The notes under the pieces were generated by a model. That model was not told the DNA's origin and did not search any database. It was given only the letters and a program-made list of their open reading frames with translations. A stretch of 64,000 bases of DNA from Pyronema omphalodes (lineage: Eukaryota; Ascomycota; Pezizomycetes; Pezizales; Pyronemataceae): positions 806,001 through 870,000 of the forward strand of contig JAJJXM010000005.1 of the NCBI GenBank assembly GCA_024516155.1, in the 5' to 3' direction. The position numbers were made by a program, and so were the translations under genes. The first letter of the stretch is position 1. Every line of letters starts with the position of its first letter. Positions 44,101 to 56,331 of the stretch are shown here, piece by piece.

Positions 44101-46214
44101 GAATGTTGCCATTTCGATGTCATCCTGTTGCACAGCTATGTGCAGTGCTGACTGATTCTTGGCGTTCACACCATTCACTATATCTGCTTTAGAAAGCAAA
44201 AGCTTGGCGAGCTTAATATCACGCTCTCTCACGGCTGGAAACAGGCGATGGATAATGGCCAACTCCTTCAGCAAATCGCGTATACGTAAGCAGCGAATCA
44301 GATCAATATCCGGTTCTTCCGTAGAACGTGAATCGTTTACAGCGTTCTAACGTAATGTCAGTACGTCTGGTATTCATTTAGAGAAATTGTATAAATTTCG
44401 ATTACCTTGAAGGGAAAAACTTCGTCGTCCAGAACCTTGATATTTGGGGGATTGAGCGACATGTCGACTCCGACTTCATACCATGTAGAGCTATTCCGTT
44501 CAATGCTATTGTACTTTCTTTTTCTACGGTCAATGTCGTTTCCGGTTTGATCGGTAGTTGAATGATCTTCATTCATGGTGATTATAGCGGCTGTTGCGTC
44601 ATAAATTTTGCGAAGCGTGTCGCAATCTTTAATGTCTGGACCAAACAAGCTTTCCATGATTTCAATGCATTCAGGCGAGTTATCGCCAATGAATATTATC
44701 GGCCTTGCTTGATCGCTTGGATTACACCTCTCATTTGATAGATCTTTTAGAAGATTCATAGCGAGGTTGCTAGCGTCTTGTGCTGATTTAATCTGAGATT
44801 GATCGGGTGCTTTCCCTGTTGGCGGCTGTTTCAGATCTTTTGATTCGTCATCGGTCTGCTTTTCCCCTGTTGAAGGCTTTGAATATTTACTTCCTGCCAT
44901 CTCAAACTTGTGGTCTTTCGCCGTAGTCTACCGTCTGTCAGTACTTCACAATTCAGATCGTATACATGCAGACCGATCAGTTACCGCTACCAACAAATCT
45001 ACAAGTAAATCCCACTTTTTATCTCTGTTGTTGACGACTACCAGAGCGATATCAAACTCATCAACTGGTTTCGAACCGGATACTGTTATCAACCTGTAAC
45101 CCTTTCCTTGTTCCGTGGTATTAGTCTCTCCAGTTAGATTATCCATTCCACTTTTCCTCAGAGGATTTTTCTTTAACTGGCCTGGATCTTGTGAACCTTT
45201 ACCTCCCGAAGCGCAGGCTTTACTCTCCACATCTTGATTCTCAGAAAATATACCCTCCTGAATTTCGCTTTCGATGCCTCGATTTCCGTAACTTCTTTTT
45301 GCCAGATTTTTGTCGTCAAATTTTTTTTGAATCGGTGACACTACCTGTGAAAGCTTCTCGCTCACTCTGTGTATGCCGAATTTTTGGCCGGGCTTTTCAT
45401 CATGTGACGAGGCGTTCATAGAATCACCCCCCGGATCATGTCTCGGAACACTTTTCTGCTGAGTAGTAGTATCCTGAGGGACATTTTTGTATGACTCTCC
45501 AGATACCGGGTTCTCCACTTGTGGCTTGGGCTGTGTGAATATGTTCACTTCTTCTTCTAATTGCGATACAGAATTCCCCGTATCTGGCACACAAAGTGAC
45601 CTACTGCTGCCAATAGCAGGGTTTCCATCACCACCGCTTTCGTTTCGTACTGTATGGATATTGGTTTGTTTTGAGGGGGGTGATATATCGTCGTTTGAAA
45701 GGGGGTTCGTAGGATCAGTGTACTTGGCGGTTGCGACTGTGTTTCCGGTAGTTTGTTGACCACGCGCCATCCTCGGGGTCTCGCCTGGTGCTACTAGGCT
45801 TTCGGTTGATCTGACGAAATCCCTCTCAGACGATGGATTTGTGGATTCCGTGACGTTATGAGGTGATGTCATCCCACGATCATTATTTTCGTCTTCTGCA
45901 GCCTTTGGTTGCTTGTCTGGTTGAGTTTGCGATGAAGATTCTCCAGTGACAGCGGAATCGGGGGCACGATAACTCGCTTCCGGAGTTAATTCACCGGTGG
46001 ATTCAACAACCGTTGAGGTTTCATGATGTGGTAGTTTTGGCCCGGCCGTATTTTGTCTCGCTGTTTGAACTTCCGAATCATCTGCAACTACAGAAAATTT
46101 GATCAGCATCATCGTTTAAACGAAATACACTAAGTGTCATTGAAATTCACCTGCCGAACAAGATGACTTACAGGATTCTCGTGGATTGGAATCTGGCATT
46201 TTGGGAGGGCTCAT
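41182..46214 (-). CDS. Ankyrin-repeat/CorA-like membrane protein, copy A (probably frameshifted)
   Basis: Tandem relative of copy B. First exons 46214-46172, 46087-44985, 44927-44406, 44346-43597 and a 15-nt microexon 43518-43504 (TAWVE) mirror copy B. The N-terminal ~370 residues are Ser/Thr/Pro/Gln-rich and disordered. A globular part (PIIFIGDNSPECIEIMESLF...) and ankyrin repeats (SALHIAVQQDDIEMATFLLA, TPLHLAVEAATKNKKYDMVQ) follow, then WIHLPANN, DPKLIMVDQLWLWIIDGG and the CorA-like end (TMLAFTIVTIVF; LPMSFLSSFFALSIAQFP; MLCIPLLLLAF). One extra base near 43108 relative to copy B puts the VALTITQIPFLNFE region out of frame with the exon before it. The C-terminal tail after HDEESAIA also differs from B. 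Either a pseudogene, an altered splice form or a sequence error. Confidence 0.65.
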
Positions 46215-47250
46215 GACTTTGGGGGACGGTGTAGGATTCCGGAAGAAAAAATCCACGAAGCTCAAAGATGGGAATCTAATGTCAATTATATTATGATATA
46301 ATCGCGTCCCGAATTGAAACTTACATGCCCAATATCTGTCCTGCGGCTATAGGCCTTGTTACCATCTCGTGTCCATATCTTAAGCTATTGTGAGTTAACG
46401 CCTAACTGGCTGTGCTTCTGAAGATAGTTGGTTTTCCTGGTGGCAACGTGTAAAACACTCAGATGTGCATGCACGTCGAAAAGCGCCGATATACAACTCA
46501 ACATGTGTAGTTACTAGTGACTTCCGTCACGCGTTAGAAACCAGTAAATATGTATGACACGTCGAATTGCGTCAATAAGTCTGTGATACCAAATAACATC
46601 TACTGTCATGGAAAGTGATTTTGAGTCGTGTTGAAAATAACATACATAAGAACAATGCTTCAAATACCTTCATAGATTCTCAGTCTAGTAAAGTTCTCAC
46701 GCCTATTCGAGCAATTCTCTTACAGTAAGTTCTTATTTTCACAGACAAATCTGTCAAGACCGGTCCTCATGTTCTCTATGGAACTGGTTTTTTGTTTAGA
46801 GGTAAATTGTAGGTGATTCTTTTCGTAGAGCCAGTCCAGGATAATGTGGGCATTAATTTTCTTCTACATTCAAGTAGCGGTGCATCTGTGGTTGGCGGTG
46901 ATAACAAGAATCGGGGTAACGGCGCTAATTTTACCCCACACCACTTACGCCTCTCGCAAATACTCGTGACAAAGGGTCTTGTAACCACGTTTGGAATGAG
47001 TACATATCAACCCCTAAAAAATACCGGGTCATTAGTTTATACGCTTGCGGTGCACCATACTAGCTGATTGCGAGCTGTACATAGATATGTTACTCAAGTC
47101 AGCCAAGTCTTGCATTGTGCTTCTAGAACAAAGCTGTTCTTCGGCGATAGCATTTGAATCACTCACACATGTCGACGTAGTAGACAAAATACAGCATATT
47201 ACTCCGTCATTTTACCATTGGCAGCAAATTAGTTATGCATCGAATACCCC
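41360..47250. repeat. Segmental tandem duplication, unit A
   Basis: The copy A gene and its upstream flank align with 49365-55490 at an offset of about 8.0 kb. Similarity is high in exons and also covers introns and the first ~450 bp upstream, then weakens. It starts inside the last exon, so the extreme C-termini differ. A further block, 47280-48150, aligns with 57370-58345. Confidence 0.85.
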
Positions 47251-49276
47251 AAGGCTATATTTCTATGATGCTTGAGGGTTTTTATGGACAGGTTGTAAGA
47301 GTAGAAGATACTGTGTGCCACAGATAGCAGAACCTGAATCGTTGCTAAATTTTATCGCAATTAAGCCAACCGTACCCATCCCCAAGCTTTAGCTGAGTTT
47401 TATTTTTAAAATAGTATCGCTGATCGATAAGGGCACTGGCGCTAGCCACCATGGCACGATTCTGTGGTGGTGATTAATGGTGAAGGAGATCCTGCAAATA
47501 GCATCAGGTCATGGTGCACTCACTATATGTACGCACCCAGAAATCGCTAATGCTGCCATTTTAAGACATGCATTCACCCAGTCCATTGACAAGACGAGAA
47601 CTCAATTACACCCCTCTAATTGAACCACCAAAAGACGAAACTTTCACGAATCCTCCACTAAACCAAAAGTCCAGGATACAATCCTTACAAACACAAAAGG
47701 CGAAAAAAAACATTTAAGCTCCTTGTCATCAAAAGAAGATGCCAATTTAAAACTGGTCATAACCAACGAAGCTAGAATAGGGGAGAGGAATTCGTAAAGG
47801 GAGGCGACGTAGTTGGATCCATCTCCGCCGACATCTCACTTATTCGCCAAATCAACGCGACATTCGAAAGCTCTTGGCTCACAATTTCCACCTTCATTGT
47901 CGACTCAAGCCCACGGTAGCTAAGTCCTTTCTTAGTTAGCCTAGCGACTTGGGAAAATCCTCTGAAAGACTGGAACTATTTCGCCTTTGGAAAATCCTGT
48001 TATCTTCATCACCCCAAACTCGAGGAGGCCGGCGGAAGCGGTGCATCAATAAGTTGAACTGCTGATCCATCATAAAACCTGATGCATGCAGCACGTTTAT
48101 GAGTATGTATGAAACCAGAGAAATATTACATGTGATGTTCATGTATGAAGTCGTCGGAACCTGTGGTTTTCTATGTAAGACAGATAACTTGATATACCTA
48201 GTCCTTTTTGCATTATTGGTATCTCATCTATTATTTGGCAGCATATATCATAGGTAGCAAGCATCGGCTGCCTCGGTTTGAGGACGGTTGCAATAATTTG
48301 TACGTTGTGTTAGAGGCATGAAATTGTATTTGGTTACCCAGACTCTGATTTCGGTACTGATACCCATACACTTTTAATACGGATGAGAATTCCACTCTGG
48401 AATACGAAGTTTTGATTCCGTTTCCTCACTACTCAGATTACTCCTCCTCAATTGGAAATCCCTTACATGTTATGAGGCAGCAAATTGAAGCACATCATGA
48501 AATAAGATGGAATTCCTACTGAGCAGGATCATTAAAAACATAATTTGTATGATTAGAGAAAACTTTGACCAGATTCTGTTGCTCCAAGTGACGCCAACCG
48601 ATAATGTATCATTGTTTATCACCCGCACACAGAGAACGAGTGATTGGCGGTGATCATGGCAAACCACTCATCCAACCCAGTGCTGCGCGCAACGCGCAAT
48701 CTATATACCCCGTAAAGAAAGTGCGGCAGGAGAGAAGGGGGCTGAAAATGTTACTCATTTCTTATATGCACTATCTGACGTAATAGCGTATTCGGCACGC
48801 TTGCAACAATTTCTAAGCTGTAAGCGCTACTATACAGCTATGCTAGGAGAGTTCTGTTGTGGCACTATTAGAGTTAAAGCCGTGTTGCAATTTTAAATTG
48901 TAGTGAGTTTTATAACACAATATTCAACTCTACGATTTGTCGGTGTGTTCAAGCTTTGTATACTCTTATGACACCTTGAAATATACTAATATAGAAAAGC
49001 ATTCAGGCAAACTGCATATCTTTAAAACTGTCTTCAACATCTGAAAAACACTTCAACGAACCTCCACTGGTCCTCCAGAGTTTGCAGTTAATTGCTACAT
49101 CTACACTTGAACAACTAATTTCATCACACCTTGATGTCAATGTCACAGCACATGTGGTTTTATTCAAGCCACGCCAAATGTACTCTGCAGAACAGGGGAG
49201 TGTTTTTTGTACGGGAATCTTGCAATGTAACCAATTTTATCAATTTGTACTTTTATACAAAGTTTTATACCGTGAG
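46215..49276. other. Gene-free spacer between the two ankyrin-CorA genes
   Basis: Promoter side of copy A and 3' side of copy B. 46215-46670 is nearly the same as 54187-54640. 47065-47250 and 47280-48150 have weaker matches in the flank of copy B. No intact gene; open frames here are not preserved in the duplicate, which argues against coding. Confidence 0.6.
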
Positions 49277-52200
49277 TTAACGATAATTTCGGTCCCAGAG
49301 ACGCGCCCAAGGGCGAACTTTTGGCTGTGGCCATTCATCATCTGTATAATCCGAAATATCGCACGATTCCCTTGATGCGATTGTTGATTCCTCATCATGT
49401 GGTCTTTGCCTATCTATGTGCTTTCCTTTTTCAGACGACCAAAACGTACGCTTTGCCATTTTTTTCATGTTGTGTGCGTTGAAAGCCAATAGCAGCAGCG
49501 GAATACATAGGACCGCCGTCATGCCAACTGTCAGCCGGGATCAGTGATATGCATACATTGTAAATGGATCCATTACTCACATATCCAGCGAGAAACCTGT
49601 GCTAAGTCCCAAGAGACATTCCCGTTGGCTTGGTTTCTCGGAAATTGTGAAACGCTAAGCGCGAAGAAGGATGATAGAAAAGACATAGGGAGCTTGATGA
49701 GGTCAGTTATAGATTTAAAGAGACAATGGTGAGAACATTCACACACAAAGATGATTGTGACAATTGTAAACGTCAGCATTGTCTATATCATTTACAGCGT
49801 AAGTATATTTATGGCTGAGCAGATCAGAATTATCTAAAGGTACTATACTCACATCACCCTGTTTTGCAGTTTCCTTTGACTGCTTTCGAGTAGCTTTTGC
49901 TTCTAATATATTTGCTTGCTTCTGTTTCAAATTCAAGAGCTGGCGAAGCTTGAATACCCTATATGTCAATATTTCTTCCTGTGGTATTCTGCCGATTGTT
50001 TACGCACCGCATCGTGGACACTCCTAGCTTCTTCCTCCAGATTACAGAAGATGTTTTTATTGGCTTCAACAATCCTCAAATAATCCAAATCGGCAAGCTC
50101 GGTCCAGTCCTCTTCCCGTTCCTTGTCTTTCGGATGCAATATCTTGAAAAGTTCTGAAAGTACACTTTGTTGAGTACGTAGCACTTTCATAGTAGTATTT
50201 ATCTCATCTCTTATATCCTTGATTGTGTCCATGGAAGTGGCCTCCTTTAAAATATCGCACATTATGATAGGATTTGGTGGGGGATCTCTCAAACTTTCCT
50301 CATACTCTTTAAATAGTATGGCCTCGTTATTCACCTGTTGAGAAAATCAGCGTCGATCTTTCTGATTTTAGACGTTTGGTTCAACTGTGTAAAGGCACTC
50401 TTTAAATAGTCGTTGTAGAGGATAACATACTTCCTTAGCAATAGAGTCCTCAAAATACTCTTGGAAGCAGCGTTGATCATAATCAAATGTCTTGCGGTCA
50501 AGAAGACCGACGCAGTGGCTGACAATTAACGAGGCCAACTGAATAGCTGACTCTGTTGGAACTCTTGCTTCGGACTCAATGGATTTCAGAATATCTTCGA
50601 GCGCGTCACCCCCTGAGTTTTCCGTTAAGGGTTGTGGGAAACAACTAACAACAGTATCTACATCACGATTAGCTTGGACACTTTTCCTGGGACGAAAACA
50701 CAGACCGCCATCAATTATCCAAAGCCACAACTGGTCAACCATAATAAGTTTTGGATCTTTGACATAGAAAAGATATTTGCCGGCATTTTTTGCATCTTTA
50801 TTTCTCTCTGTGGCCCAACGGTACACCACCTGATCCAGATCCCGCTTGTCAATATTTTCATCACCGAGCATATAATAGTAAAACTGATCCAGGCTTCTCC
50901 GGGGATGAAAATCGGTTGAGTTGATGTAGCCACGGATAAACGGCTCGACTTTATCGTTGAGACCATTCGGTATATCAATTATGTTACGTTTGGTTGGATT
51001 TTTCATAATCTTTTTTGTACCCTCAAACATGCTGCTGGATTCGAAATTCAGGAAAGGTATCTGGATAATGGTTAGCGTACCTTTATTCACCTCATGTATT
51101 TGCGGTTTCAGCTGACAAAGAGTGACATATTTTTTCTCTCTGGTACTTCGTTATTGTTCTTTACTACAGTCAGTCAAAGTCCTCATTTAAGTCCAAAATC
51201 CAGGCAAAGGTCTGTGCCGAACCGGAAATACTTTGATCTCTCGTGCCTGAGGTATCATGTAACGACCATACAGGTTATCACCTACACCGTTGTTAAAACC
51301 TCGCAAATGGAAAGCCAAGTTGTGGCTGGATTGAACAAACCCTCATGTAACGAAGATGCCATAGAATTTGAGTCAACGTGTCGATTTAAGCGGCGAAACA
51401 AGGCCTGGTACCCAGTAATGATTATCAACGCTTTCTGCTAGAAATAGAGCATTGGTTAAATATTTTACCTCCACCCATGCCGTCTGAATCCACAAGTTAA
51501 GTGGTCAGCGATATAACAGTGACATTTAACATGCTTATGGTAATATGAAGTAGACTTACATTGTTTGCTGGAAGATGAATCCAGGTATAGGTGGCCTTCT
51601 GAGTAGTTTTAAAAGCCTTTGAGTCGCCATCAGGAACAGGGGCTGGTTTATCTTCTTCTGTATAGAGGTATTCGTAGATGGACGGTGTTGTTTTGTCATA
51701 CGTCACATTTCCTGCCTTGTTGAAGAATTTGACAACTGTCGCCTTGAACGCTTTACAAGCCGTCAATTGGTCATTATTCGTGGGTGCGGGTGCGCGTTTT
51801 GGCATATTTGTAAAGTCTCTCGGGCGACTTGGGCGTCCTGGCAGTATCTTCTTTTGCAAAGACTCCAGCAACTTTTCATTTCCTTTGGCGTAGCCTTCCG
51901 GGGATTCTCCACATTCGTCTTCAACTCTTGGATTGGCGTTCTTACTCATCAGTAATTGCACCATGTCATACTTTTTGTTCTTAGTCGCAGCTTCTACCGC
52001 CAAATGAAGTGGTGTTTTTCCAGTCGCGTCTTTGCAGTTTATGTTTGCACCTTCCGCTAATAGGAATGTTGCCATTTCGATGTCATCCTGTTGCACAGCT
52101 ATGTGCAGTGCTGACTGATCCTTGGCATCCACACCATTCACTATATCTGCTTTAGAAAGCAAAAGCTTGACGAGCTTGATATCACGCTCCCTCACGGCTG

Positions 52201-54186
52201 GAAACAGGCGATGTATGATGGCCAACTCCTTCAGCAAATCGCGTATGCGTAAGCAGCGACTCAGATCAATATCCGGTCGTTTTATAGAACTGGAATCATT
52301 CTCAGTGTTCTAATGTACGGTCAGTACGTCTGGTATTCATTTAGAGAAATTGTATACATTTCGATTACCTTGAAGGGAAAAACTTCGTTGTCGAGAATCT
52401 TGACATTTGGGGGATCGAGCGACGGGTCAACTTCGGCTTCATACCGCATCGAGTCTTTCTTCTTAATGGTATGGTCCGGATTTTGGCTGTTACCAACATC
52501 ATTTTTGGTTTGATCGGTAGTTGAAGGCGCTCGATCCATGGTTATTATAGCGGCTGTTGCATTATAAATTTCACGAAGTTCGTCTACTTGTCCAGTGTCT
52601 GTACCGAACAGACTTTCCATCATTTTGATTGATTCATTCGATTTATCGCCAACAAATATTATCGGTCTTGCTTTATCATTTGGATTCCTTGTATTTTCCA
52701 CTAGATCTTTTAAAAGATTCTTGGCTAGATCTCTGGCGTCTTGATCCGGTTTACTCTCAGGATTGAGTTGTACTGTGCGAAAATTTTGTGCGGTTTCTGC
52801 TGGCATTTGTTTTGAATCTTTTGAAGTCTCATCATTCTGTTTTTGCCTTGCTGGATGTTTTGAATCTACCTCGAGCTTGCGCTGCCTTGCTATATCGCTC
52901 TATTGTCCGTTAGTGCTCTCTCTACAATCCATATCGTCAAAATCAAAACCGTGGATTACCGTCTCGAACAAGTTTACGAGCCACTTCCAATCTTTATCCT
53001 TTTTGACCAGTACTACAACGATATCATAGCCATCAACTGGTTTCGAACCAGAGACCGTTATCACCCAACTTTTTTTCTGTTCAGGGGCATTATCCTCTGC
53101 AGTTACAAGGGTGGCTTGTACTTCGGTCGCTGGTTCTTTCATCTCTGGGTCCGTGTTTTCTGGATCCTTATCCCCGGAGGCGGGTGATTTATCCCCCACG
53201 TCTTTACTCTCTGGGCTTATATCCTCAGCTGCGCTTTGGAGGCCTTGATTCCCCAGACTTTTGTTCGCCGGGGTTTTGTCGTCGGGGCTTTTTGAAACCG
53301 GCAGTACAACATCTGGAGACTGAGGTTTAAAAATATGCAAGGGATTAAATCGAGATAATGATCGCTGTGACTTTTCAACATGTGAGATTTCTACAGAATT
53401 ACCTCCTGTATCGGGAAGATTGATTTTCTCAGTGGTAGTATTCTGAGGAGATGTTACGTCTGACATTCCAGATGCCGGGTTCCCCGCTTGTGACTTTGGC
53501 TGTGTCGACATGTTCACTACTTTTTCTGATTCTGGTACCAGATTACCCGTATCTGGCACGCAGAGAGACCTACCGCTGCCCTTATGAGGGTGTCTGTCAC
53601 CACCGCTTTCGTTTAGTGCTGTTCTAATATCAGTTTGTTGAGGAGAGGGTGATATATCGTGATCGTCCGAAAGCAGGTCAGTGGCGTCAGGGTTGGCGGT
53701 ACTTGCGATTGTTTTTCCGGTAGTTCGTTGACCATGTGATATCATCGGAGTCTCGCTTTGTTCTACTAGACTTTCGGTTGCTCTAACGAGATTACTCACA
53801 GACGATGGATCTGTGGATTCCGTGGGGTGATCAGGTGATGGCATCCCACGATCATTATTTTTGTCTTCTACAGCCTTTGGTTGCTTGTCCGATTGCGTTT
53901 GCGATGAAGATTCTCCAATGGCAGCGGAATCAAGGGCATGATGACTCTCTTCCGGACTTAAATCATCGGCGGATTCAATAACCGTGGAGGTTTCATGATC
54001 TGGTAGTTTTGGCCCGGTCGTATTTTGTCTCGCTATTTGAACCTCCGAATCATCTGCAACTACAGAAAATTCAATCAGCATCGTCGTTTAAGCGAAATAC
54101 ACTAAGTGTCATTGAAATTCACCTGCCGAACAAGATGACTTACATGATTCCTGTGGATTGGAATCTGGCATTTTGGGAGGACTCAT
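49277..54186 (-). CDS. Ankyrin-repeat/CorA-like membrane protein, copy B (13 exons)
   Basis: Modelled as exons 54186-54144, 54059-52960, 52899-52369, 52309-51560, 51483-51469, 51404-51341, 51281-51223, 51111-50386, 50334-50008, 49948-49853, 49782-49747, 49692-49581 and 49527-49277: 1,369 residues, all phases consistent. The start of exon 8 is the least certain boundary. The N-terminal ~370 residues are disordered. A globular block (GSKPVDGYDIVVVLVKKDKD; PIIFVGDKSNESIKMMESLF), ankyrin repeats (SALHIAVQQDDIEMATFLLA; TPLHLAVEAATKNKKYDMVQ), WIHLPANN-TAWVE, DPKLIMVDQLWLWIIDGG and a coiled-coil-prone stretch (LLNLKQKQANILEAKATRKQ) follow. It ends with two hydrophobic helices (TMLTFTIVTIIF/LPMSFLSSFFAL; MTAVLCIPLLLLAF), the layout of CorA-like domains. 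Filamentous fungi carry many ankyrin-CorA-like proteins of unknown role. The usual GMN transport motif is not seen, so ion transport is doubtful. Confidence 0.8.
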
Positions 54187-55490
54187 GGCTCTGGAGGACG
54201 GTGTAGGATTCCGAAAGAAAAACTGATGGGAATCTAATGTGGATTATATTATAATATAATCGCGTCCCGAATTGAAACTAACATGCGTATTTGTCCTAAG
54301 GCTAAAGGCCTTGTTACCATCTCGTGTCCATATCTTGAACTATTGTGAATTAACGCCTAACTGGCTGTGCTTCTGAAGATAGTTGGTTTTCCTAGTGGCA
54401 ACGTGTGAAACACTCAGATGTGCATGCACGTCGAAAAGCGCCGATATACAACTCAACATGTGTAGTTACTAGTAACTTCCGTCACGCGTTAGAAACCAGT
54501 AAATATGTATAACACGTCGAATTGCGTCAATAAGTCTGTGATACTAAATAATATCTACTGTCATGGAAAGTGGTTTTTAGTCGTGTTGAAAATAACATAC
54601 ATATGCACAATGCTTCAAACACCTTTGTGCATCCTTCTTCACGTATGAAATTTCGAACTGTCAGTCCCTTGATTTTTACGACAGATAAATCTCTCTGCCA
54701 CGTAAGAGAAGTTCCCCAGAACATCAAGTTCACACTTGCAGTGACAGATACGTGGTCAATAGATGGACAGAGTTTACCCCGAGGTGGAATAAACTTCAAC
54801 GCAGATCACGGGTGGATAGGGAAACGCATGCATAATTTCCCCACCTAATATTTGAGCAATTGCCTGTACAGCGAAATCCTTTTTTCAAAGACAGAATCAA
54901 TCTGGACTGGTCCTCCTGTCCCTAGAAGGGCGACTTGCCCATGTGGGGGCCGCTTATATAATGGATTTTTTTTTCGTAGCGCTTGTTCAGGATATATAGT
55001 ACAGCGGTGCGGCGATCCGCGGCTAACCTAGCGGTAATCGCAAGCATTGGCGTAAAGGCGTTAATTTCACTCGACACTACTCACCCACAGTTTTCAAATA
55101 TTCGTACCAATGGTGCTTGTCACCACCTTTAGCAAGAACACCTTCCAGCAACCCCTCACGAAAAATAAGTAACCACTTTACATATTTATGGAATGTTGTA
55201 AATGTGTGTTGAGGCAGTCTAGTTTGCGATGGTTGCTTTTTACTTCGTTGCCTTGCATTTCTGTGATCAGCACATATTAACGACAGCGTTTGGAAAGTCA
55301 GATATCTCATTCTGGTGGATGTTTTCATGCATATGGTACTTAATTCAGCCAAGTCTTGCACTGTGCTTCTAGATTAACAAAGCTATTCGACGGTGACAAC
55401 ATTTGAATCATTGATGCAGGTCGAAGGCGAAATACGGCACAGCATATACTCCGACATTCCAACATCGAAGGCAAATATATTATGCAGAAG
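49365..55490. repeat. Segmental tandem duplication, unit B
   Basis: Counterpart of 41360-47250. The two units are direct repeats about 8.0 kb apart. Beyond 55490 the alignment is lost and resumes at about 57340-58345 against 47265-48150, so unit B contains about 1.8 kb not present in unit A. Confidence 0.85.
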
Positions 55491-55724
55491 ATATTCTTAA
55501 GAGCAAGAGAGATCAACTGTCCATTATCGGTTAAGCGAGAAACAGACTTTCGACAAACCAGTTTGGGCGTCGCCATTGGAAGGAGTTTGTTATAAAGGTT
55601 ATTGATGGCGCGAATACAGAACAAAACTAGTAAATTCTCAGAGGAAAAATTAGTTCACAATCGGACGCATTCACAGGAAAAGTACAGCATCTGGGATTTC
55701 GATGTTTACTGTATAGATGTAAAA
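54187..55724. other. Upstream flank of copy B
   Basis: Non-coding. Shares the promoter side with copy A (54187-54640 matches 46215-46670). No gene seen. Confidence 0.55.
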
Positions 55725-56331
55725 TAGGGCGTTTCACGCTACGTTTATCGGGGCCCATTATAGCGCGCTTCGGGAAACTTTTTAAGAAAAATCTGTCGCC
55801 ATAAACAATGTCAGCGTGAAACCCCCCCGGAATCTTAATTGAAAGAAATCGCATTCTCGCTTTTTTTCTTAGGCCGCAACATCGCGTCCCCTCGCACCAC
55901 GACCCAGGAAAAAATTTTCACCACACACTTGGCGATGCCACGCGCGCAAAAAAAACCCACAGAACAACTTTTTGACGAATATTACAGCAAAAAAATGTTT
56001 CGTAATCATAGCTGGGCATGCATAGAGGCCAACTTTTATATTTTATACTTCTTTTTATAATCTTTTTGAATTTTCATATTTTTATTCTTTTCGCTATGAG
56101 AGACAGTGGAAGAGCGATGCTAACCCGTATTGTGCTTAGTGCTCCGTGTAGTGTTAGATGAGCCATAATAGATAGTCCGAGATTATCTTAAAATGCCATA
56201 AGGAGCTCCGGAGCTCCTTTTGCAAAAAGGCTTTTAAGACGATAAATGCCGCGCCTAGATCGCCTATTGAACTAGTGATTAAGCTTAATCCAATCGTTAA
56301 ACAATCCATAAATGTAGCGTGAAACGCCCTA
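55725..56331. mobile_element. TA-flanked inverted-repeat element (MITE, Tc1/mariner-like), ~605 bp
   Basis: Ends in inverted repeats AGGGCGTTTCACGCTACGTT... at 55727 and, on the other strand, AGGGCGTTTCACGCTACATT... ending at 56329. About 22 of the first 23 bases agree. TA lies directly outside each end (55725-55726 and 56330-56331), the target duplication expected of Tc1/mariner-type elements. The interior has no transposase; a 73-codon open stretch at 55839-56060 shows no DDE motif. It is within the ~1.8 kb that unit B has and unit A lacks. Confidence 0.8.

Noticed and set aside
54570..54848. Possible small protein upstream of ankyrin-CorA copy B
   Set aside because: The corresponding sequence in unit A does not keep the frame, and no family is recognised.
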